Assembly (NCBI GenBank): GCA_905147135.1
Contig: LR990041.1
Coordinates: forward strand, 20,955,907 to 21,019,906
Direction: 5' to 3'
DNA from: Blastobasis lacticolella
Taxonomy: Eukaryota > Arthropoda > Insecta > Lepidoptera > Blastobasidae
Length of the DNA stretch: 64,000 bases
The number at the start of each line of letters is the position of its first letter. Positions within the stretch are counted from its first letter, which is position 1. The notes under the pieces were generated by a model. It saw only the letters and a program-made list of their open reading frames with translations. It was not told the DNA's origin and did no database searches. Below are positions 56,274-64,000 of the stretch, in pieces. Made by a program: the position numbers and the translations under genes.

Positions 56274-56530
56274 TGAATGAATGAATGAATGAATGATTTG
56301 AATGAATGAATGATTTATTGCTCTAAAATGTGGTGCATGGTAGATGTTACAATTTTTATACTCGCTTCTCACACTTTACCAGTATCTGGCATGCAATATT
56401 AGAAACATAATTAATCTAATTGTTATTGAAATGTCCACAACAAAATTTATAAATCTCCAAAATAACCATGTCACTACAAATAATTAATAATATTAGTTAG
56501 TCATAACACGTTACAATGTCAAAATAAGAA

Positions 56531-56776
56531 TCAACGCAACCAAACGCAAACTTCTGCTTTACACTGGCAACATTTACAAACGTCGCAACTACTTCCGATG
56601 TCATATTTTTGACATTTAGTTTGACAGCCAACAGCCATCTTGCCTCTTCGCAAAACGTCTACTGAAACAGATATAGTTTTACGAGCTAATATACCTAAAT
56701 CCGGTTTTCCCCAATGATTGCGACTCAAGTGAGTACTTAATATCTTCAATTTTTGTAATCTTATTGTTGAGATCAA
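56531..56776 (-). other. Small Cys-rich frame in the LINE 3' UTR
   Basis: 81 codons downstream of the main ORF. The C-terminal 35 residues hold about ten cysteines (CQTKCQKYD, CDVCKCCQCKAEVC). There is no recognised domain and it may be chance. The spacing is loosely metallothionein-like. Confidence 0.25.
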
Positions 56777-56854
56777 ATGCCGTACGCTTTACGACAACGT
56801 ACTGAAGAAATTGTTCTAAAGTAATTGTTGTATTAGTTACAGGTAGTATACAAT

Positions 56855-59338
56855 TCAGCGACGGCGCTCAAATGACTCAAAGAATTCACCAACACTGTAA
56901 AAACAGCTTTGTATCAACCATTCTCTTAATTTGCATTTGAACCTATTCAATGGCAAGAATTTCATATTACTATCAAGACTATTATATATTTTAATTGCCA
57001 TTAAACAACTGTTTCTGCTATATAGAGTTGTTGAATGCGAAGGTACCACCAATCTATCTGGAAACCTTGTGTTGAAAGCAGTAGTTTCCGAGACTTTAGT
57101 GAATAAGTGCATGTTACTTTTAACAAATACACATATCTCGTAAATGTACATGCTCGGGACAGACAACATATTATGAGATCTAAATAGGGGTCTACAAGAT
57201 GTTAGAGAATCAACATCACAAATTGCTCTAATGCACTGTTTTTGGCAAATCAGTACTTGATTTACGTAGGATGAGTTACCCCAGATTATGATGGCATATC
57301 TCATGATAGAGCATACGTAGCCGTGATATGCCTGCAAAGCAATTTTCTTGCTGCAAACCTTTGAGAGCCGCCAGAGTGCATACGCAAAGGAGTTTATTTT
57401 ATTGCACAAGTTGGTGATATGCGTAGCCCATGTACACCTATCCTCCAGCCAGATGCCCAGAAATGCAGTTTGACTAGACTCCGCAATAATTTGATTATTT
57501 GCTATTACAGTTAAAGCTTTTTTATGACCATATCTGTTTACAAATTGTATATATGTTGTCTTATTTAAATTTACTTTAAGATTATTGTCATCCATCCATT
57601 TTATAATGTCATGTACTGTCTTATTCACTTCGTCATTGTAATTGTTAACATCTTTACACTCTATTACCACCGATATATCGTCAGCAAATATGGTGCAGTC
57701 ATAGTTAGTTACGCTTGGCAAATCATTTATATATATTAAAAGTAATAATGGTCCCAAATTACTGCCCTGAGGAACCCCTACCTTATTTAGTTCTATTGAG
57801 GATCTGTACGATCTACGCTCTGCATTACATACCTTCGCTATTTCGACATACTGTCTTCTGTCACTTAGATAGCTCTCAAGCCATTCATAAGCTAGTCCTC
57901 TTATACCGTACCGTTCACATTTGTCGAGCAGTCTCTTGTGTGATACAAAGTCGAATGCTTTGCTCATGTCAAAGTATACTGCTGTAACAGCTAATCTTTT
58001 GTCAAGACATTTTAAGATATTATTTACGAGAGAAAATGTGGCTAAAGATGTCGATTTACCCTTCTGAAACCCATACTGGCAATCTTTAAGTATTTTAAAT
58101 GTCGTTAAAAAGCTGGTAATGCGTTCATGCATCGCTTTTTCAAACACTTTGGAAAATATGGATATAAGTGCTATAGGTCTATAATTATCCATATTGTCCT
58201 CACTCCCCTTTTTGTGCAAAGGCTTAACAGTTGTCAGCTTTAGCTGATCTGGAAATGAGCCATTGGTAAAAGACAGATTTATCAAATAACTCAGGACAGG
58301 CGCAATTTCAACTTTACAAGCCTTTATCACTTTTGTATGAATATTGTCATAACCTGTCGCATTTGTGGTGTTCAAATTATTAATAATTTTCATTACTTCT
58401 TGAGCATCAGTGGGCTTCAAGAATATACTAGAATTATTTTTAGGTATATGTTTAATGTCAGAAGCAGAGTCACGATCAGTAGAGTTAGTCAGATTTATAT
58501 AATATTTATTAAATGAATTCGCAATGTCAATAGGGTCACTAATTATCATATCATTCAATTGTAATTTGTTTATGTATTTATGAGAAGCTATATTATTAGT
58601 TTTATTTTTTATTAAGTCCCACGAAGCTTTACAAATATTTTTAGATTGCTTTATATATTGACTATTGGACATTTTTTGAGCGTGATTTATACATCGCTTA
58701 AGCAGCCTTGTATAATTTTTATATTTCAGTTTTGTTGTAGTAGTTGAGTTCTTGTAATAGCTGAACCGCAAATGTCTTTTAGTGATGACAGATTTTTTAA
58801 GTCCCCTTGTGATCCAGGCTGTAGGATGTTTTTGAAGATGGCATCTCTTTTTATGAATTGGAAAGCATAGATCGTAGAACATCGTGAAAATGTCATAAAA
58901 GTTCGCGAATGCCGTTTGAATGTCATTCTCCTGGTACATATCTGACCAAGTTAAAGACCTCATGCACTCCCGAAACTTCGTAATGTTTTCTTGGCACAAG
59001 TCACGTGTCGAGAAATATTTACACGTCTGCGCTGTAGTTGGATGAGATACAGGAAACCGAATAGATTGGGCCGTTTCATGATCTGATAGTCCTAGATGAT
59101 GTATTTCACATTCTACCTCTGACATATTACTTAATATTTGGTCTAAGCATGAGTTTTTTCTCGTGGGTTCTGAGATATGTAATTTAAAATTATTACCCTT
59201 AACTATTCTATTCAGTTCACGTGTACCGTATGAGTCTTTCAATATATTAATATTTAAATCTCCGGATACTACTATCTTACATCTTGTTTTCTTTTTTAAT
59301 AAATTTAATAAACGCTCGAATTTAATAAGAAACAAAGA
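56855..59338 (-). pseudogene. Endonuclease-reverse transcriptase of the Daphne-like LINE, 5'-truncated
   Basis: About 825 codons without stops. It starts inside the endonuclease (KIVVSGDLNINIL, LDQILSNMS, GLSDHETAQ). RT motifs are TNATGYDNIHTKVIKACK, MDNYRPIALIS, VYFDMSKAFDFVS (A), GVPQGSNLGPLL (B) and FADDISVV, where Phe replaces the usual Tyr (C). The C-terminal region with NLNKTTYIQF and WEDRCTW-like blocks ends at 56855. The open frame runs on to 59608, but the N-terminal ~90 residues come from antisense of the neighbouring element's 5' UTR and are not part of this protein. Its motifs place it near the outer LINE at 32.2 kb. Confidence 0.88.
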
Positions 59339-59877
59339 CAAAAACAAAGAAAAGGAGATGAGTCTGCATGGCGCTAAGCAGCCCATGGGCTGTGTTCCGC
59401 CAGAGTACTCCGTGAGCCATTTCCCCTCGTCCGAGTGCTGTAACATTGGTACTCTGTAGGTCCAAGTTTTGTGTCGGACATGATAGGGGGGTGACAGGTT
59501 GGCGCAGGGCCAGGGAGACCCGATGAAACGGCTGGTAGCTGGCCGCCCGCCAGTTAGTAGGGGACCCGAACCCCTTTCAACCTCCGGCCCGGAAGGCTGT
59601 CCCGCCAACTGCGCGAAAAATCCTGGGGATGCCTGTCGTGCCGGGGTAGGAGACCGGAATGGACCCGACAGGTATCTTCAGGGGGATCGGGGGCCCTTCC
59701 GTCTCCCGTGCCAGCTTTTCACATAACCCATCCCTCTGCAGCATCCTGTAGCAAAACATATTTGCCCTGCTGGATACCAATGTTACAGCACTCCCTATTT
59801 TACCCCTCTAAAAATACCATGGCAAAAAGTAAAATAAAGAGTAAGGTTTTTTCAGAGCACCCCTTTCCACACTTCGA

Positions 59878-61621
59878 GTGGACTTTTGCAACATCAGGGG
59901 CCTCCACTCCAACCTGAATGCCGTACATCACCACCTTGAGACGGCGAAGCCTGCTTTACTCTTCCTGACTGAAACACAGATATCACCTCCGGCCGACACT
60001 TCGTACCTCCACTATCCTGGGTACAAGTTAGAACACAGGTTTCTTCCTCGCGCTGGTGTGTGCTTAGGAGACTTTAATGGTCACTACACTGAGTGGCTAG
60101 CTGAGTGGCTAGGGTCTAGCCGCCCATCAACCCCGCCGGGAGATCCGCCCACGAATTTGCTTTGGGCAATGGTCTCACGCAGCTGGTATTAGAACCCACC
60201 TACTTACCGGATGTTGTGAGCCGTAATCCTTCTTTGTTAGACCTTCTGTTGACCTCCCACCCAGACGGTTATCGGGTGTCCGTCGATGCTTCTCTTGGGA
60301 CATCTGACCACTGCCTGGTCCGTTCTGAGGTGCCTCTTGCTATACCCGAACGGGCTCGCTCCAGTGGGTCACGTAAGGTATGGCACTATGGTTCAGCAGA
60401 CTGGGATGGATTGCGAGAATTCTTCGCGTCGTATCCGTGGATGCAGCTTTGCTTTTCCTCAAATGACATCAACACCTGTGCTGCCGCTGTAGCTGATGTC
60501 ATACTGCAGGGAATGGAGTGTTTTTTCCCATCCTCTGTAGTCCGTCTCGACGGCAAGAGTCAGCCCTGGTACGACAGGCCTAGTGCTGAGGCAGCTCGCC
60601 TCAAGCAGGATGCTTTTCGTGCCTGGACAGTGGCTCGGGCCCTAAAGGACCCTAACACCCACATTTTGAGGAAAAAGTACAATGCTGTATCGAGGTCTAC
60701 AAAGAGGGTAATTAATGGCCAGAGCAAAATTTAATTTCATCGGCGAAATTGGAGAGAAACTATCAGCTACCCCTCTGGGAGCCGTGCTTTTTGGTCTCTC
60801 TCCAAAGCTGTCAAGGGGAACTTTTGTCGGACCACCTTTCCACCTTTGCGCAAGCCGGATGACCAATTGGCCCACACAGCAAAGGAGAAAGCCGATCTCT
60901 TTGGTAATCTCTTTGCTAATAACTCAACTCTGGATGTTGGGGGAGCTGCATCGCCTACCATCTTACGGTGTGAGGGCATCATGCCCGAGGTTCGTTTCAC
61001 CCAAAAAATCATAAGACGTGTGCTTCTCTCACTAGACATCCGGAAGTCCAGTGGACCTGATGGCATTCCAGCTATCGTTCTCAAAAAGTGTGCTCCCGAG
61101 TTGTCTCCCGTGTTAATGCGCCTATTCAAGCTTTCCTACACCTCTGGAACGGTGCCGTCTTCATGGAAGCTAGCGTTTGTGCATCCAATACCCTAGAAGG
61201 GTAACAATTCAGACCCATCAAATTACACGCCCATAGCGTTAACCTCCTTGCTTTCTAAGGTAAACAGCTCCTTGGATTCCTCGAGGATGACCAGCTGATC
61301 AGTGACCGTCAATATGGCTTCCGTCATGGTCGCTCAGCTGGAGACCTTCTTGTGTACCTAACACACCGGTGGGCTGAGGCTGTCGAGAGCAAGGGGGAGG
61401 CTCTGGCTGTCAGTCTTGATATAGCCAATTGGGTATCCAGCTTTTTGTCTGGACGGAGCATCCGAGTCGTTGTCGACGTATGCTGCTCCGATACCAAGAC
61501 CATTAATTCTGGAGTACCCCAAGGTTCAGTGCTGTCTCCCACGCTGTTTCTTCTGCATATCAATGATATGCTGAATATTCCCAGTATTCATTTCTATGCA
61601 GATGACAGTACTGGAGATGCT
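59878..61621 (+). pseudogene. Jockey-like endonuclease and RT, N-terminal part, broken
   Basis: Endonuclease: FCNIRGLHSNLNAVHHHLE, FLTETQIS, LGDFNGHYTEW and SDHCLVR. An internal deletion removes the middle, since RAGVC runs directly into LGDFN at about 60063. Frames shift near 60150 and 60768. The RT shows SSGPDGIPAIVLKKC and TVPSSWKLAFVHPIP, then a TAG at 61194-61196, SNYTPIALTSLLSK, GFRHGRSAGDLLVYL, SGVPQGSVLSPTLF (B) and HFYADDST (C). Between SLDIA and NWVSSFL the AFD-bearing motif A is deleted, so the copy is catalytically dead regardless of frames. Confidence 0.85.
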
Positions 61622-62574
61622 CGTTATTTTATTTTATTTTATTTTAGATAAGTAGGTACAATAACAGACAACAAATTATCGTCTTATATCTAACAGCTCT
61701 AATCTCTAAACCGTTACAAATTTGATGCCCAATTACAATTGTACACAACATTAAAAAAAAAACATTGACAAAGGTGATGATAAGAAAAACTACTGAGAGT
61801 GCATGCAGTTACAGAAAATTACCTACCTACATTAAATTATTTTTCACACTTTTTAACTTTATTTAGAAAGGTTTTAAATATCTGTGGATTTGTATCGAAT
61901 ATGTCGATGTGAGCACATATTGTGTTAAAGTTGTGGCACATTCTTAATAAGGGACTATTGTGTGAGACATTGTTATTTGAAGATGGTATATCGAACAACT
62001 GTGGTGTACGTACAGACCTTATCGGTACTTTAAATCGTAGATTTCCCAATAGCCCGCCATCCAAGCTGCCATTCACAATTTTTTGCAAAACACACAAGTC
62101 TGACACCCATCTTCTGTCATCAAGACTATGCATCTGAAATCGAATTAAACGGTCCGTGTATTCCGGTAGAGCGCGTCTGATTCCCAATCTGATACACAAC
62201 GTTCGTAAGAATCGCCGTTGAATCGACTCAATTTTATTTTTATGAACTGCGTAAATCGGACACCAAATGACTGAGCAGTATTCAAGTATACTTCTAACCA
62301 GAGAATTATACAACACTATCCACGAGGTCTCCGATCTAAAGGGTTTAGCAATACGCGTAATGAAGTACAACATTTGATTGGCCCTGCCACATATACTATC
62401 ATAATGATCTTTAAACGACAGTGCGGAATCAAACATTACACCTAAATCCCGCACAGTATGAACTCGTTGAAGGGAAATCCCATCAATGCTATAGTCAAAC
62501 CTCAGTGCACTCCTGCTCCTGGTAAATGTTATAATTTGACATTTTTTTGCATTAAGCGACATTTTATTATGATC
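61622..62574 (-). mobile_element. 5'-truncated CR1-like LINE inserted in the Jockey-like RT
   Basis: On the plus strand it begins with (TTTTA)n, that is an (AAAAT)n tail on the minus strand, at 61626-61648. It ends just before 'gatgattggccg' where the Jockey-like frame resumes. Exact borders and target duplication are not resolved. Confidence 0.8.
61837..62562 (-). pseudogene. CR1-like RT C-terminal part
   Basis: 241 codons, uninterrupted. It starts in the thumb region (MSLNAKKCQIITFTRSRS), then VRDLGVMFDSALSFKDH, ILEYCSVIWCPIY, KIESIQRRFLRTL and a C-terminal stop. The catalytic palm is missing through 5' truncation. The layout resembles the C-terminal half of the element at 36.9-37.7 kb (VKDLGVVFDPTLNFHDH) but is clearly another family. 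Confidence 0.82.
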
Positions 62575-62576
62575 AC

Positions 62577-63416
62577 ATGATGATTGGCCGTGCGAATATC
62601 CCTCGTTCCGTGGTGTCGGAAAGCCGAATAAGACTTGTGTCAGACATTGAACACTCCTTGGAGCAAGTTGCTCACTGGGGCAGACTAAACCTAGTGGAAT
62701 TCAACTCCTCAAAGACACAGGTCTGCGCATTTTCCGCCAAAAAGGATCCTTTTGTCATAGTGCCGCAGTTCCAAGGGACGCCCCTTTCCATCTCAAATAG
62801 TATCGGGATCCTTGGTGTCGACATATCAGATAACGTGCAATTCCGGAGTCACCTAGAAGGTAAGGCCAAACTGGCTTCGAAAAAGCTTGGAGTGCTTAAC
62901 CGGTCCAGGCAATACACAGTACAGTACAGTACAGTGCTGCTGTACAAGGCACAGGTGCGGCCTCATATGGAGTATTGTTCCCATCTTTGGGCCGGTGAAA
63001 CTGCCGACCTGCGTAATCCTCTGGACTCCGTACTGAGACGCGCCGTACGAATTGTCGACGATCCCATACAAACAAGCAAGTTAGAACCACTGGCTAACCG
63101 AAGGGACTTTGGCTCCCTGTGTGTGTTCTATCGGCTGTACAATGGGGAGTGTTCCGAGGAACTTTTCGATCTGGTGCCCACAGCACAATTCCGCCATCGC
63201 ACCACCCGCCGTGGGCTGGGTACTCATCCCCACTACGTAGAGCCTCTATTGGTCACCACGCGAGTGTTCGAAAGAACGTTTCTCGCTCGTACGATTCGGA
63301 TGTGGAATGAGCTCCCAGCCACAGTGTTTCCTTTGGACTATGACATGGGATCGTTCAAGAGGTATATTAGAGGTCACTTTAGAGGCGGGCAACGCATTGG
63401 TGACTCATACCGATGA
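62577..63416 (+). pseudogene. Jockey-like RT thumb and C-terminus
   Basis: Continuation of the frame cut at 61621. It contains HWGRLNLVEFNSSKTQVCAF, GVDISDNVQFRSHLEGKA, RPHMEYCSHLWAG, DFGSLCVFYRLYNGECSEEL and WNELPATVFPLDYDMGSFKR, ending with RIGDSYR. It is 279 codons without stops. A short run of 'acagt' repeats at 62915-62935 looks like a local expansion. Confidence 0.85.
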
Positions 63417-63555
63417 GATGCAACACCGGTTGCTGATGTCCATAGGCGGCGGTGACCACTTTCCATCAGGCTCGCTTGCCTGTTTGTCTGCTGTATAACA
63501 TAAAAAAAAATACACTAGGAACCTTTATAAAAATAATTCATGACTTTGAATCTCA

Positions 63556-63780
63556 TTAAACTAGCGTAACGTCCCGGCTCGCCACTGAATAATAAAAACC
63601 TTCCGGAATAAGTAATATAACTGATGGTGAACTACATCAAAGTCCGTTGCGTGGTTTAGAAGTTATCTGATGTACCCACAGACAGACGTAGAAAGTGACC
63701 GTATTTTACACTATAATAGATGACTAGCAGCCGCCCCGGCTTCGCACGGGTACCACTACGGGTACACACACAGGTTACTT
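63556..63780. repeat. Repeat family E relic
   Basis: 'catcaaagtccgttgcgtgg', 'acccacagacagacgtagaa' and 'gccgccccggcttcgcacgg' as in the other copies. The last ~220 bases of the window hold nothing else recognisable. Confidence 0.5.
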
Positions 63781-64000
63781 TCAAGCAAAAATTATTCGAT
63801 ACCGCACACGACCGCTGCGTAGGGAGCCGACCGCGCGAGTGAGCCGCGCGGCACTTTATTTCTTGACATTGACTCCACTCCCGTACCTTGTGCTGCCTAG
63901 ATAGCCGAGCGGACTGAACGGCGAACACGCGACTTTTTTCTAATATTCACATGTTTAAACTCGTGATATCTTTCGAATGGAATGTCTGAATTGAATAATT

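Larger units (their letters stand above)
56274..59338 (-). mobile_element. 5'-truncated CR1/Daphne-like LINE with (ATTC)n tail
   Basis: On the minus strand the 3' end is 'gagcaataaatcattcattc' and an (ATTC)n tail at 56274-56325. The 5' end lies near 59338, inside the endonuclease. It separates GC-rich DNA on both sides that resembles a Jockey-like 5' UTR. The coding part is uninterrupted, so it is young. Confidence 0.85.
59339..63515 (+). mobile_element. Jockey-like LINE, decayed, interrupted by a LINE
   Basis: A GC-rich 5' UTR (about 59350-59875) precedes endonuclease and RT frames. A minus-strand LINE occupies 61622-62574. The 3' UTR ends 'tataacataaaaaaaaa' at 63493-63510, the same tail as at 19.1, 27.4 and 55.3 kb. 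Those tails can therefore be assigned to this family. Confidence 0.85.

Noticed and set aside
59339..59608. N-terminal extension of the minus-strand LINE protein to 59608
   Set aside because: The extra residues are antisense of the GC-rich 5' UTR of the plus-strand Jockey-like element and lie beyond the truncation point.

Overview
The window looks like transposon-packed, AT-rich, non-coding insect DNA, most likely from a moth or butterfly (Lepidoptera). The evidence is the repertoire: RTE, Jockey-like and CR1/Daphne-like non-LTR retrotransposons, a tRNA-derived SINE present in about a dozen copies, a second retroposon with a (GAT)n tail, and scattered relics carrying the 'cgaagccggggcgggtcg' signature common in lepidopteran genomes. 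No host protein-coding gene or RNA gene can be supported. The species call is inference from repeat types.

Layout. 1-18.8 kb: old, broken repeats (LINE 3' ends, reverse transcriptase relics, SINEs, one MITE) separated by unassigned AT-rich DNA; a TATA/initiator arrangement with heat-shock-like elements lies near 16 kb. 18.9-22.6 kb: a nearly full-length RTE element on the minus strand, inserted into the 3' tail of an older LINE and flanked by a 10-bp target duplication. 22.6-32.2 kb: SINEs, RTE and Jockey-like fragments, and a 335-bp MITE with perfect 10-bp target duplications. 32.2-38.9 kb: a LINE split between reverse transcriptase motifs B and C by a second, apparently full-length 4.8-kb LINE whose ORF2 carries one internal stop codon. 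39-47.3 kb: SINEs, a foldback element, a second copy of the MITE, and old fragments. 47.35-55.04 kb: a complete Ty3/gypsy-type LTR retrotransposon on the minus strand with identical 193-bp LTRs and a 4-bp target duplication. It has an Arg/Ser-rich Gag N-terminus, a pol frame broken at a 7-base homopolymer, and an unusual hairpin minisatellite between pol and the 3' LTR. 55.2-55.4 kb: a 121-bp LINE tail between 53-bp direct duplications. 56.1-63.5 kb: a three-layer nest in which a decayed plus-strand Jockey-like element is interrupted by two minus-strand LINEs.

How the parts relate. Autonomous-type elements (RTE, Jockey-like, CR1/Daphne-like, Ty3/gypsy) would supply reverse transcriptase. The SINE, the (GAT)n retroposon and the MITEs carry no enzymes and presumably depended on them or on DNA transposases. 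Target duplications and interrupted frames give a relative order: relics and MITEs are oldest, then SINEs and LINE tails, then the RTE and the nested LINEs. The identical-LTR element and the 121-bp LINE tail with its 53-bp duplication are among the youngest.
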